DNA of 64,000 bases from Anastrepha obliqua (Eukaryota > Arthropoda > Insecta > Diptera > Tephritidae), in assembly GCF_027943255.1 (NCBI RefSeq), contig NC_072895.1, positions 74,278,001 through 74,342,000 of the forward strand, read 5' to 3'. Position 1 is the first letter of the stretch; every line of letters starts with the position of its first letter. The translations under genes and the position numbers were made by a program. Positions 10,906 to 22,787 of the stretch are shown in pieces. The notes under the pieces were generated by a model. The model searched no databases, was not told the origin of the DNA, and was given only the letters and a program-made list of their open reading frames with translations.

Positions 10906-12527
10906 CGGGTTTGGCGATCTTCGAAGGCACTATTTCATTATGCCTTGGAAAATTATTTAACTTTAGGATCTTTACATGTAATGCAATTTTTTATTATAAT
11001 ATTGTATTTACCTGCATCTTTTAATTTTATTTTAACATACATTATTTTGATTTTAATTTGTTTTTTTTTTTAATTTAATTTTTCTTTTATCTTATTTCAA
11101 TTGTTCTGTTTTGGTTAAGTTAAATGAAATTTTAATTTATTTTATTGTCATTTAATTTATTTAATTTTAAATTCTTTTTCTACCTTATTATACATACATT
11201 TGTATATTATAAGTTCAGAAAATTAGTTTGTAAATAAATATATGACCAAAGTTCACGGCACTAAAAGCTATCAATTCAATCGGACAATCAAAATATAAGT
11301 GTACGCCAATCGCAAATATAAAATCTCAGCAAAAACCAGATGCCTCAAAACACTTAAAAGCTGCATGCGTACAAACAAACAGTCGTAGATGTATAATTCT
11401 CTACTTGTAATAGCAATCTCGTATCTAATGGTATGCGAAAATAATAACGAATTTTCTGAGAAAAAAATCATAATGGTGTGCATTTGCAATAAATTCATCT
11501 GATTTATAGATGCACACACCACTTAAGTATCAAACTTCTTGAAAATCTCATATACAATAATAAAATTTGTATTTTGTGGGTGTTTCGGCTTTTTAAAGCT
11601 GTTAACCTAGAAAACATTTGTTTAAATTAATTTAACTGTGCGCACATATCTTTTTTTATCATCCTAAGCGCCTATACAAATATTGCCTACCCTACGAAAC
11701 TTTATCATTGATGTGCTACTGAAACGACCTGGATTCACAGTGCTGAGTTTGAAAAGTTACGGATATAAGTTTTGATTGCCACAGTTCGTACTGGCACGCA
11801 CAAAAATGACATCAACGGTAGCTGATTATACTCACAGCTTCTTTAAATAATACAAATAAATTTGTTATTACAGATTTTGTAAGACTTTTAAGTTTCCATA
11901 AACTTAGGTTTTAGCCTTCGAAATCGTTTAAATTTTTTGACATGGCAAGGCAACTTCATCCTAGTATATTTGCTGGTGGCACTTCCTCCAGCATTATTTT
12001 AATCACATGCTATTTAGCTAATGTAAAATAACTCCACATTGAAAGTGAAGGCTTCGGCGAGTAACCTCTACTAATAGAAAGTTTAAAGCAAACACATAAT
12101 TACCTCATAGAAGTATTACACATGTGAGTGCATGAGTATATTATTCCTCTCAGTTATAACCCTTCAATCTTGAATATACTATAAGTATACATATACTTTG
12201 TCACTGGGTCAACTACTAAGATACTCGAACACCTTCTACAAAAGTTAGTTACTTGTTATGAATAACAGTTAAATATTCCCAGTGTTTATTTACAGCAAGG
12301 CCATGACTCACTTCCATTGCAAAAAAAAGCTTAAATAAATTGAAATAATAATAAAGAAGAAAGTGTTGTGCCTGTATGAAAGACTTCGCTGAATTATTTA
12401 TTCGCTAACTATCGCACATATACCTACATACCCATACAAGTTCGCAAAATCAACGACGAATGTTATAAGTATTCGTATGTGAAATTGTTTACGTAGCGCC
12501 TATGAGTGGCGCAGTTAAACGGATATA
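10906..12527. other. AT-rich unassigned sequence
   Basis: Long T- and TTTAA-rich runs (11000-11180). No conserved frame or TIR pair noticed. Confidence 0.5.
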
Positions 12528-13743
12528 TCAGGTCAGTCCATAAGTTCGTGCGTATTTTACCCATAATTTCACGATTGTACGATTTTTGCATACAAAAAAT
12601 TATTCGCGGAATATAACGGAACTATTTATATTTTCTCTGATATATTGTGCATTCAACAAGTGATTTTAATCACGAATAGAAGCACGTGTTGTTAAAAAAT
12701 AAAATGGAATCTTCTAACGCGCATAAGAGGGATATTTTGTATTTTTTTTATAAAAGTGGTAAAAATGCAACAACTGCTGCTGCAGAAATAAACACTGTTC
12801 ACGGAGAGGATACCGTGAGTGTAAGGACTGCGCAAAAGTGGTTTTTAAAATTCCGAAGTGGTAACTGCAACGTGGAGGATGTCCCGCGCACTGGTCGTCC
12901 TGAAGTCTTTAACTCCGACGCCTTGCTCGAACTCGTGGAAGCTAAGCCAAATTTGACAGTCGATATGATAGCTCAGAGGTTAAATTCATCGCATGGAACA
13001 GTTCACAGGCACCTGGTTCAGTTGGGAAAGGCTTCAAAGCTGGGAAAATGGGTTCCGCATAGACTTTCCGTCGCCAACCTTCAGGAGAGAGTGAAAGTGT
13101 GTTCTCAGCTGCTGCAACGGCTTGAAAATGAAAGTTTTTTTAACCGTATCGTTACTGGTGAGAAAAAATGGGTCCTGTTCGCAGACGACAATGGTTAGAT
13201 AAAGATGAAACACCAGAACCGACCCCTGGAGATGGCCTTCACCCCAAGAAGGTTCTCCTGTCTATTTGGTGGGATATGGCCGGTATTGTTTATTATGAAC
13301 TTCTGGAATCAAACCAGACGATAACTGTTGATTATTATTCCCATCAGCTATCAAACTTGAATGAGGCACTTAACAAAAATCTACCGCCTTTAGTGAATAG
13401 ACGCAAAGTTTTGTTTCACCACGACAAGGCAAGACCTCATACCGCAAGGCAAACATTAGGCAAGCTGAACGAGCTCGGATGGGAGCTAATGCCGCATCCA
13501 CTATACTCTCCGTGGACTTCAATCCCATATGAGTAGCAAGAACTACTCCTCGAGTATTTGGCGTATTTTGGCTCCAAGGACAAACAATTTTTTGAGCAGG
13601 GAATTAAAAATTTGCCTAAACGTTGGGCAGACATTGTAAATAATGAGGGAAAATATATTATTGATTAATAAATACTTTAAACAACTTTTTTATTAATTTT
13701 AAAATCACCTTTAAAAAACGCACGAACTTATGGACTGACCTGA
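12528..13743 (+). mobile_element. DD34D mariner, full length, TIRs intact
   Basis: 1216 bases flanked by TA (12526-12527, 13744-13745). The termini TCAGGTCAGTCCATAAGTTC and GAACTTATGGACTGACCTGA are perfect inverses for at least 20 bases. The internal part of the TIR (ATAAGTTCGTGCG) is shared with the mauritiana-type mariner at 1379 and 40392. Its transposase is a pseudogene, but both ends look suitable for mobilisation by a related enzyme. Confidence 0.93.
12704..13668 (+). pseudogene. Mariner transposase pseudogene
   Basis: Starts MESSNAHKRDILYFFYKSGK at 12704, runs through a WVPHRL linker, and ends YIID-stop at 13668. Three serious lesions are visible. The first-Asp motif is VTGEKKW instead of VTGDEKW, so Asp is replaced by Glu. 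A frameshift plus stop follows at about 13195. The third-Asp region is deleted: LYSPWTSIPYE replaces the usual YSPDLAPSD. The second motif is HHDKARPH with Asp intact and Asn changed to Lys. Encoded length without lesions would be about 320 residues, close to family size. Confidence 0.88.
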
Positions 13744-13894
13744 TATTATACTATTCGTTATAAATTGCATGTCAAGAGGCTAGTAGACAAATGTTAAGCA
13801 CATAATTTATTTGACCTCGTAAAAAGGTTGTGATGAGCAACAAATTGACAACGCGTAAAAGCACAAATGAATAAGAAATATTAATGTTCGCAGA

Positions 13895-14372
13895 TTACAA
13901 GGTGAAGTCCAAAATAAACCAGACTGAGCTTAAATAGAAAAGACAAGAGTTTTGTTCTGATAACTTCGAGTTAATTTATTCGAAATAGTCCCTGGACGGA
14001 CGCAAAACGTTTTCCTTTCATATCCAAATGCAGTTTTTGGTAGAAGTCACAGGGAGGCATACCAGGCGAATACGGTGAGTGATTGATGGTTAAAATGCGA
14101 TTTACAGTCAAAAAATCAGTCACAAGAGTGGATCGATGGGATGGTGCGCTATCATGCAATATGTCAGTTTCCTCCTTCGTGGTATTCAGGGCGAATTCGA
14201 CGAATGCGATGCAATAAACGCTTCAAAACACCATTGACAGTTTGGCCCGTTGGCACGAACTCCTTATGGACAATTCCCTTGGAATCGTAAAAACAAATGA
14301 GCATCAACTTGATTTTCGACTTCCCCAAACGCGATTTTTCGGGTGGTGGCTCTTCTGGGGCCTTTCATTCTG
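13895..14372 (-). mobile_element. Mariner fragment, C-terminal half
   Basis: Minus strand: EKSRLGKSKIKLMLICFYDS and GIVHKEFVPTGQTVN (about 14230-14330), followed by HDSAPSH with the second Asp (about 14150), PYSPGMPPCDF with the third Asp (about 14045) and KGKRFASVQ. A stop separates the two halves near 14160. Trailer to about 13895 includes TTTATTTTGGACTTCACCTT (minus strand), possibly the 3' TIR. The 5' half is absent; the match stops abruptly at about 14372. Confidence 0.78.
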
Positions 14373-15365
14373 TTATTTTTACATTATTTCTGTTATTTTT
14401 AATATTAATTAAAATGATTAATTATTTTTAACATTAAAAACAAAAGAATATTGTTTAAAAAAATACCAAAACAAAAAATAGCATGGACTTGGAAAATATC
14501 AAAAAAATATTTTAATATTTTGGATTCAGGGGATCTCAGCGTTGGGCTTTTTTTTTACGACCAGCTGAGAGTGTTTTGACTTATGGATCTGCTAAGCGCA
14601 GCTGAGTGAAGTTACGCTCGGCGACTAATTGCTTGCTGAACTATGTATCATTTAAGTGTGGTATGTTGAAAGAAATTGACTTCTTTTTTCAGTCTTTTTA
14701 CTTTTACACAACAATCCATGTATATATGTATACATATTTACACATTAGCAAACATTTACTTTTTCAATAAGTGCTCTTCAAGTAGTCAATGGCTCTACAT
14801 GTTATTACAGCTGAGCTGCCACTAGGCGTTTTCTTTATATCTGTTGACACAATTCCACTGCAAGTGAAACCCACTTTTTCATGCAGAAAACAAAATATTA
14901 GAAAATGAAACGTAGAAAACACCATTGCATCGCTACGTACACTCTTTCTTACCTAAACAGCAATGTCACGCCCCTTAGCAGGCTGTCAAATGTATAAGCC
15001 AAGGGCCAGTAAGTACTATAAGCTTGTACTTATTTATATTTACTTTCTATTTTTTTTACATGGTTAGCATGGCTGTTGCAACTACATTGTTGCAGCTGAG
15101 ACAACGACTGCAGACGTGCTGCACAACTGCGCCTTACGCCTCAATACGCCAAGAATTGTTGCGTGTTACAGCTTAATAGAAGCCCTGCAGAGAAATCCAC
15201 GGAATTAGTAAGAATTTGGTCTATTTTTAATAAATTTATAGTTCGACTGCGTTTACTAATCATATTCAACCCTCAAACATACGAACGCCATATACAAAAG
15301 CTTGAGCGTATACGGGCCAGTGAAATCTAAGCTGTGACGTCTAACAAAAATTAGCATGACATACG
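14373..15365. other. AT-rich unassigned sequence
   Basis: Nothing recognisable; several TATGTATA-type simple repeats. Confidence 0.5.
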
Positions 15366-15426
15366 ACTTAGTTATATTGTAATAATCTTTAAATCGAAGA
15401 TTTCACCCAAGTCCTCAATACCATAT
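15366..15426 (-). mobile_element. LINE reverse-transcriptase fragment (left of DD41D)
   Basis: Minus strand IEDLGEIFDLKI resembles the 'RDLGVIFDS' segment of the LINE at 35115-35630. It would continue the LINE piece at 15966-16140 after a deletion of about 50 codons. Short, so uncertain. Confidence 0.4.
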
Positions 15427-15427
15427 A

Positions 15428-15965
15428 AAGGGCTTTCCAATAACAGGTATTATTTGCGCTATCAGAGAGATGACTAACAATTTTTTATGGCCGGAATTGG
15501 ATGGTATTGATCTGGACAACGTTTATTTTCAACAAGACGGCGCTACGTGCCACACAAGCAACGAAACCATTGATCTTTTACGGGAAACGTTTCCGGACCG
15601 TGTTATCTATAGAAGAGGTGATCACAATTGGCCACCGAGATCTTGTGATTTATCGCCTTGTGACTTTTGGGGCCACGTGAGAGAGAAAGATAAGGTCTGC
15701 GCCAACAGCCCAGGGTTGATTTATGACATCAAAGATAGAATTCGTGAGGCTATCGAGGACATAGGGCAGCTACTTTGCAATTCGGTTATGGAAAATTTCA
15801 TGAAAAGGATATTTTCCTGTAAGCGTGGTCGTGGTGGTCATTTGCCTGATGTTATTTTCCACTATTAACGGCATACCTTCCTCTTTATAATGACATAAAT
15901 ATTTATATTAAAAAATAGAATTTTTCTTTGAATATCAAAATAACACCTCTTATTGAAAAAGCCTT
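15428..15965 (+). mobile_element. DD41D Tc1/mariner element, 5'-deleted
   Basis: Flanked by TA (15426-15427, 15966-15967). The termini are AAGGGCTTTCCAATAACAG and, inverted, AAGGCTTTTTCAATAAGAG. A 132-codon frame (15470-15868) encodes the C-terminal catalytic part: FQQDGATCHTS carries the second Asp and NWPPRSCDLSPCDFW the third, with 41 residues between them. The end is GGHLPDVIFHY. The HTH region and first Asp are deleted, so it is non-autonomous. LINE reverse-transcriptase sequence flanks it on both sides. 41-residue spacing places it outside classic DD34D mariner; I recall a 'DD41D/visitor' family. Confidence 0.85.
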
Positions 15966-16140
15966 TACATACCTTAGAGGCGTATCAAAGCTAATCAACG
16001 AGTAGATCTTAAGGTCATCCGCATAAAGCAAACATCTTACTGAGGGAAAACATGTACTAATACTCGTATCATTGGTAAATAAAATAAAAAACTGCGGGCC
16101 CAGGATACTACCTTGGGGAACACCAGTGCTTTGCAATTGC
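15966..16140 (-). mobile_element. LINE reverse-transcriptase fragment with YADD motif
   Basis: Minus strand QSTGVPQGSILGPQFFILFT followed by CLLYADDLKIYS. GVPQGS-LGP and YADD are reverse-transcriptase motifs of Jockey/I-type non-LTR retrotransposons. The frame ends at the TA used by the DD41D insertion. Upstream of 16140 no further LINE sequence is obvious. Confidence 0.75.
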
Positions 16141-16471
16141 CGAAATCGTATTAATTTCGAACCATAAACATTTTATTCACAGATTATCCCTGCAGGGTTT
16201 GCTTGTGTGTGAGTGTGTATGCGTGTGCTTTTTGTGGCATGGAAATGCAGCTCATAAGTATAGCTTACCCGCTTTATTTGCACTTACTATATACAGCTTA
16301 TGTGAATCTACTTTTCTGTGATATATATTTGAATTTATTCTTAATTCATAAACTGTAGTATAAATATTAATCGAACTTAATGTGGCACCTATTTCGCCAA
16401 TTCTTCGACTCTTAGTTAAATTATAATAAAAAAAGGAAATATTAAATATAGAAAAGTCGGAAGTGGCATTA

Positions 16472-17344
16472 CAGTCTGTTACATAAGAGCGTGGTCACTT
16501 TTACACGTAGATAAAAAATCAGAGCGCCCTGTTTCTTTTTCTATGACATAGAGGGCACCTCAGTCCTTCATGCTTTTTGTAAAAAGTCAGCTGTCTGTCA
16601 AATCTAGTCTTCAATTGAATGGTTTTTCGAAATGAGTGCTGTTTGCGCCTCTCGCTTTGAGGCAATTTTTCTATGTGTGCATGAAAAAGGACCCAAATTA
16701 ACGGAAACTGCTGCTGCGAAATATATGGGAAAGTCGAAGCAGTTCGTTAGAAAGTGAATAAATCGCTATAAAAAGGTCGGTAACGTTGATGATTTTCCTG
16801 ATCGCGGAAGTGCAAGCGAAGTCTCAAAAAAAGACGAAAAAAAGATTTTCGCATTGTTCTCGAAAGATCAAACTTTGACTCTACGATATTGAAAGCAAAA
16901 GGTGTTGACATATCTTATGGAACGATTCGCAGGCACTTGCTTGCCAATAAACTGAAATATCGCAGTACTTTTGAAAAACCAATGTTGAGTGCAAAACACG
17001 TTGAAAAACGAGTGGAATGGGCGAAGGAAAACTTGGACCGCGATTGGAGCAACGTAATTTTTTCTTTGAACCCTCCTGGGCATTACCGAGCATCAAACAC
17101 GCCTGGACAACCTCCACCAGTAGGATTCGCAAAATTTGAAGGTCTTTTCCGGTAGAATATGCAGAAAAACTAGTGGAAAGTATGCCCCGACGGTGCCAGG
17201 CCAAAATTGACAATGCAGTAGATTGGACTTGCTACTGAGGCATTTGCATTGAGTATTGACGACCAAATTATCAATAAATTTGCGAATTTTCGAAAAATCA
17301 ATTTTTATTATTTAACAGTGACCACGCTCTTATGTAACAGACAG
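16472..17344 (+). mobile_element. Internally deleted Tc1/mariner-type element
   Basis: 873 bases flanked by TA (16470-16471, 17345-17346). The termini CAGTCTGTTACATAAGAGCG and, inverted, CTGTCTGTTACATAAGAGCG differ at one base. Coding traces begin MSAVCASRFEAIFLCVHEKG at 16632 and reach an HTH region. A second block, YGTIRRHLLANKLKYRS through WAKENLDRDWSNVIFS (16917-17065), stops just before the first catalytic Asp. The frame then jumps to a C-terminal FPVEYAEKLVESMPRRCQ at 17149. The catalytic core is therefore deleted. Termini look good, so this is a likely non-autonomous derivative. Confidence 0.85.
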
Positions 17345-17463
17345 TACGTCAACATTCTATGCGAAAAATCCAAACTCAATTTGTCCGGTCAGCATTTTCG
17401 ACCTCTAGCCATTGACCCCCGCCTGCGGCGTATTGATCTGTGACTATCCAATATTTTAGGACC

Positions 17464-17498
17464 TGTTGTTGTGGTTGTTGTTGTTGTTGTTGTTGCAG
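17464..17498. repeat. GTT/CAA microsatellite
   Basis: TTGTTGTGGTTGTTG continuing as a GTT run to TTGCAGCGG. On the reverse strand it gives a spurious poly-glutamine frame. Confidence 0.9.
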
Positions 17499-17499
17499 C

Positions 17500-19485
17500 G
17501 GCATGATGATGTGTTTACTGGGACGTCGGGACATATTTTTATATGCACATATACTTATATATAATATATCTGTGGCAGTGTTGTATTTTGTTGTTTCGTT
17601 CACTAATCCAAATTGTATTAGAAAATATTCCCTCGATCTTAGATGGATGTTTGGTTTGGGTATAGTTTCCATACAAACTTTTGAAAGTTGAATAGCTTCA
17701 ACCCTCTTACAATTTGAGCTTTTTAGACTTATCGCCTTTGAACGTGATACCACAGATATGTTTGTAGTACACTTACATGTCATCTATTGCTTCCGCAGAA
17801 GTGGCTTAACGATTTGGACGAAATTTTCTATTTCCATACTACATATTTTACTTTTCAAGTTTGTCCGTTGCTAAAGCAACATATTTTACATATTACCCAA
17901 CGCTTGAATAGAAAAAAATGCAGACACAGTTAGCAGGGAAAGTATAAAAATCAACGGAAATGTTCAGCAATTTTAAACTTGCAATTTTTTGCATTAGAAT
18001 TGAATGAGCTTCGGCAATTTTGAAGCTACCAGAAAAAATTAAGGAATCTGAGTAAAATGTCCGAAGTGTTTCGAAAATTTCATGATTTTTTTTTTAATTT
18101 TGATACGGGCTTCACCATACTAAACACTACTTTTATTCAAAATTAGCGAAAAAATGTAGCATGAAAAACATTGTGTATATTATAAAAAAAATCACTGTGC
18201 CAAAATTTTTTTAACTCACTGTATATTTTAATATATATATATACCAGGCAGTCTGCCAAGCTCTGCTCGGCTTCTTTTTACACCTTTTGTGCCTTGAGAA
18301 TGTGATATAAAATGCCCGTGGAAAATTGGCTAATATTCCTTTCATCAATTTTAAAACCACAACACCGCCATGGTGGAAAAACTACCAAAAATCAATGAAA
18401 ATTTAAAATTTAATGTGATATAAAACTGCGCACCCAATTTTTTTTATTTCTGATTAAATAGTTTAAAATTTTTATGAAAATTTGTCGAGTTTTTATAAAT
18501 TGTGCGCGAAGTTTGAATTTTTGATTTTTCTGATATTTATAGAATGAACTATGTTTTATAAACAATTGATGAAAAGAAAACTAGTCAAAACTGATCAAAA
18601 TATCGAGTTTCTAATTATCTGCGCGCCTAGTTTTAAGTTTTTATTTTAAACTAAAATTATTTATTTTATGTTTTAGCATTATGCTGCTGGTTGTTGTTGT
18701 TTCACTCGTATTAATAATTTTGGATCATTTGTTTATGATGTGCTTATTACAATTTTTCACACAATTCTTAAGAGCACTTGACGTTATCGAACAGATGTTG
18801 TCAAACCGGTAACGAGTTAGAAATTTTCGAACACTTCCTATAGGCAAAAGCACTTAAACGTATGTATGAGTACTCTAAAAACACGTTTACCACTACATAG
18901 TTCAATGAAGACAAGTATAAGCGTCGACGGTTTTAGTATGTGAAGCCGTTGACATCTGTGTTGTCATCACACACAGTTTTAATTGCTGTCCAAGTGCATT
19001 TATAGGGTTAAATATTTAAGATATGTACTTAAACATACTCGTATACATACCTATGTAAATGTAGAGTATAATTTTTGAACAAAATGCTTGTATATGCACA
19101 TATAAAAGCATATACATATATAGTATGCATATGTGGGTAGTATTTAATTGACCTCCTTGTTTTATCTAATAAACTATTTATTCACGGGGACATAAGTATC
19201 TGAATACATACATATGTACTGTTACATAGAATTACAGATATGCCAAATGTTTGCAAATTTATTTCATTTTATTCTTTGTTGCTTGAAATAGAATTTGCGG
19301 CATATTTGGTTCGGTTTGGTTTGAAAATTTTGTGTAGGTCACCGACTGCTTTTTAACCTGCTAAACTGTTGACTGACTGTCGCTGTATTAGCTCTTTGTT
19401 CTTTTTTCTTCATCGACTTTGTGGCCCATAAGCTATAAGGCTTTGTCTTTGCTGAGTGTTATGTTGCTCAAACATTTTATATGTA
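17500..19485. other. AT-rich unassigned sequence
   Basis: No coding signature. ATATATGCATATAC-type simple repeats at about 19040-19130, and AT repeats at 18220-18245. Confidence 0.5.
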
Positions 19486-20139
19486 AAGGGTGATCTATTT
19501 AGAGGTATCGGGTTTTAAATTGAAATAAAACAACGAAAATGCAAGTTTATTAGGAAATCTTTATTATTTTTATGTAGAACTATTATTTATCACATTTATT
19601 TAAAAAAATGATTGCTTTTAAACATGCGCCAACATATTTCGAACATCCGTAAACACCAATTCTCAATGGCTTGCTAGAAGACTTCGGTTGGCATCTCGTA
19701 AATAGCTTTAGTAATGTAGGCTGCGAATGTCTTAATCGAAACTGGTTTATCCACAAAGCATTTAAACTTTACATACCCCCACAAATAAGAGTCAAAAGGT
19801 GTGATATCACACGGTCTTGGTGGCCAATCCAATGTTCCGGGACGAGAGATAAATTGCTCACCAAAACAACGACATAGTAAATCCATTGTTTCATGGGCTG
19901 TATGTCAAGTAGCGCCGTCTTGTTGGAACCTAATGTTGGCCTGAGCGCGATGAACACTTTTCATAGAGCGTCGATTTTCGTAATACAGTTGTGCGATTTG
20001 TAAACGTTGTTGAGGTGTAAGTCTTTCCATGATGAAATGTCGATGAATACTGAAAAAATTATGTATTTAGTTTCACAGTAGCCACGCGTGACCTTTAAAA
20101 AACACTATTGGAGAAAGTACCTCCAATCTGGTCACCCTT
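19486..20139 (-). mobile_element. DD41D element, internal deletion
   Basis: 654 bases flanked by TA (19484-19485, 20140-20141), with termini AAGGGTGATCTATTTAGAGG and AAGGGTGACCAGATTGGAGG. On the minus strand a start MERLTPQQRLQIAQLYYENR at 20030 is joined, after HRAQANI, to RFQQDGAT carrying the second Asp; WPPRPCDITPFDSYLWG has the third Asp 41 residues later. About 150 codons including the first Asp have been lost. A stop follows FQQDGAT. It is a separate subfamily from the copies at 15428 and 21294. Confidence 0.86.
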
Positions 20140-20141
20140 TA

Positions 20142-20954
20142 GTTCGTCCGAATGCAGAGTCTATGGAGGCGCACAATGGCTGAATCAGCAGCTGCTAGTC
20201 AGCCTGCAAGCCAACCAGTGCCATTAGCAACGCAATATGTTGCCTATTTGTTGGCGTTTTGTCACCACAAAAGCACGTTTTTGTTTTATTTTCGGGTTTG
20301 TCTTGTTTTGAAATTTGACTTTTAGCTTTTTTTTTGGTTAGTCAGCATATTTTCTAGTTACAACTGTAAGCATAGTGAGTGTTCTTGTATGTGTTGTGAC
20401 TGCCTTCGCAGTGCGATTAGTATACACATACATATGTACATGCATGTACCATCTATTTCAGTTATTTACTTTACTGTTTCTGCTATTCCGTGCTGAGTGT
20501 TCTGATTTGTCACCAACTTTTCGCAAAAGCATTGCCCCGAAAATTTTTGTACTCATGAACTTAATCCTTTCAGAAAAAAATGAGAAGAAGTGAATGCTTT
20601 GGATGAAATAAATGTTACATCCCTACATATATTTCAATGTGTGAATGAATGGGTGATTAGGTGAATGAATAAAATGGAAATAAAAAATATCAGGCAAAGC
20701 TGTTGGTTTATTTGTACAACATGCGGGCCAAAGTGGGTCAACACCAAATAACATCCGCGTCATTTAGTTACTTGCAGGGTTTCTTTTTTTTGCGCTTATT
20801 TCATTGACCATTGCCGCATCTTAGTTTATATAACTACTATTCTGTAGGTCCCGAGCTCAGAACCTGCTGATGGGAAACATTTTAAGGGTAGATCTACTGT
20901 TAAGAATTTAAGTTTATTCACAAATTTCGTCCTAAAACAATTTGAAACAGGCCA
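20142..20954. other. Unassigned sequence before a LINE fragment
   Basis: No recognisable gene. Frames in this stretch are low-complexity. Confidence 0.5.
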
Positions 20955-21291
20955 ACAACTTTTCGAAAGCGTTCGATAGAGTCAGTCATAGTATCCTACT
21001 TAGAAAGCTGGGTTCAATTGATTTTCACCCTAGCTTACTTAAGTGGTTTCCATCTTATCTCACAGATATTATATAACTCACTAAGTTCATATCAACAATA
21101 TAAAATCTGATGCCATCAAAGTTACCTCAGGTGTGCCGCAAGGTAGCCATCTCGGACTACTGTTGTTCTTAACTTTTGTTAATGATATTCCAGAAGTTTT
21201 TGTGGCACCGCGTTGTGTGATGTATGCAGCTGTCTTGAAGATTTACAGTCGTATAGAGGACTGACTACAGTAGCTGACTACATACGACTTC
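20955..21291 (+). mobile_element. LINE reverse-transcriptase fragment
   Basis: Frame-broken reading gives KAFDRVSHSILLRKLGSIDF (RT fingers, about 20960), LLKWFPSYLTD, VTSGVPQGSHLG (about 21120), FVNDIPEVFVAPRCVMYA and LKIYSRIED. The YADD catalytic motif is YAAV, so both Asp residues are lost. It resembles the 15966-16140 and 35115-35630 pieces and probably belongs to one Jockey/I-type family. The DD41D element at 21294 interrupts it just after the YADD region. Confidence 0.75.
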
Positions 21292-21293
21292 TA

Positions 21294-22512
21294 CAGGGTG
21301 GCTGATGAAAACCGCTACCAAAAAAAAATTGAATAACTTTTTTTCTTTTTAAGTTATCTGTTCCATTTTTGTTTTAATTTGCAGATTGATCTTTAAAATT
21401 TATTAAAATGGATAACTGGGACACGCAAACAAGAATTTGGATAGTCCGCCGCTATCACGCACTGGAGTCCGTAGTTTTGGTACAGAGAGAGTACAAGCGG
21501 ATGTTTGGCGGCGATCCCCCGAGCAGATGGACCATAATGAGACTGGTGAATAATTTTGCTGAGCAAGGAACAGTCGCAAGAAGGCCTTATCATCGAAACC
21601 CACCAGTTCGGACGGAGGAAACGATCGCTGCTGTAGCTGCAGCTATACAAAGCAATCCAAGGGTTTCAACAAGAAGCTTATCTGCTCAACTTGGTGTCAG
21701 CCGACAGTCTTTGCAAACAATAATGCACAAAGATTTAGACTTATTTCCCTACAAAATTCAAATGGTTAACAAACTGAATGCAGCAGACTTGCCGATTCGC
21801 TTGGAATTTTGCCAGAAGATCCTGCAAATGGTGGAAGAAGACCAAAACATGTTAAACTGCCTTTTCATGTCTGATGAGGCCCATTTCGATTTAAACGGCA
21901 ATGTGAACAAACAAAATTGTCGAATATGGAGTACTTCTAACCCACAGATACTCCACGAGACGGAATTGCATCCTCTTCGCGTGACAGTGTGGTGTGCGGT
22001 TTCTTCACGCTGTATTGTCGGACCTTATTTTTTTTGAAGAAAATGGTCACACCGTTACGGTTACTGGAGACCGTTATTTGAAAATGCTGAAAGAATTTTT
22101 CTATCCAGAACTACGCCGAAAGAGAATTCCTTTCAACTCTGTGTGGTTTCAACAAGATGGGGCAACGTCTCACATAGCCCAGACTGTTATGACAGAGTTG
22201 CGACGAAAATTTCCCAATAAACTGATTTCAAGAAACTCCGAATTTCGTTGGCCCCCCAGGTCGCCTGACCTTACTGCACCTGACTTTTTCTTGTGGGGTT
22301 TATGTAAACAAGAAGTTTATAAAACAAAGCCAACAAATTTGGATGAACTAAAACAATCCATTCGGGCAACAATTGCGGCTATTCCTGTCGCAACTCTCAA
22401 AGCAGCAATGAACAACTTTTTACTAAGATGCCGCACTTGTGTCAACGAGCATGGGGGGCATTTAAATTCAATTATTTTTAAAACTAGTTAAACTACATTT
22501 AATAAAGTTTAA
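21294..22512 (+). mobile_element. DD41D transposon, nearly complete
   Basis: The left end CAGGGTGGCTGATGAAAACC follows TA at 21292-21293. A one-lesion transposase gene fills 21408-22491. The expected inverted copy of the left TIR is not visible after 22512, so the right end seems truncated or diverged. It is inserted in LINE reverse-transcriptase sequence (20955-21291). Confidence 0.85.
21408..22491 (+). pseudogene. DD41D transposase with one frameshift
   Basis: Two overlapping frames make one 361-codon transposase start to stop: MDNWDTQTRIWIVRRYHALE opens an HTH region of about 120 residues. Asp156 in FMSDEAHFDLNG is the first catalytic Asp, FQQDGATSH carries the second, and WPPRSPDLTAPDFFLWG the third. 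Exactly 41 residues lie between the last two. The only break is one extra T in the 8-T run at 22028-22035, where the frame changes after GPYFF. It could be a true mutation or an assembly error; with seven T the gene would be intact. The end is GGHLNSIIFKTS. Confidence 0.88.
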
Positions 22513-22787
22513 TGACCTTCACCGACTAATTTCGAAGAGCAACGTGCGTTAGCAAGGGCTCTTAGTGCAGTTTGACTGTCGCTACAAATATCCCCTAATC
22601 CTATAATCCCCATACACTAAATGCCCAGCTTGGAAAATATCCCCAAACACAGAATCCCCTTACTCAAAATACGCAAACTTAAATCCGTAAGGTTTATATA
22701 TATAAGAATATAAAAAAATAATAGGTGTTTTCACACCGAGTATTAGTTTTTTTTTTGGCAGTTGCTCAACTGCAATCAATATAAAAT

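Noticed and set aside
17376..17783. 135-codon minus frame with poly-glutamine
   Set aside because: The glutamine run is the translated GTT/CAA microsatellite; the rest has no conserved features and crosses unrelated sequence.
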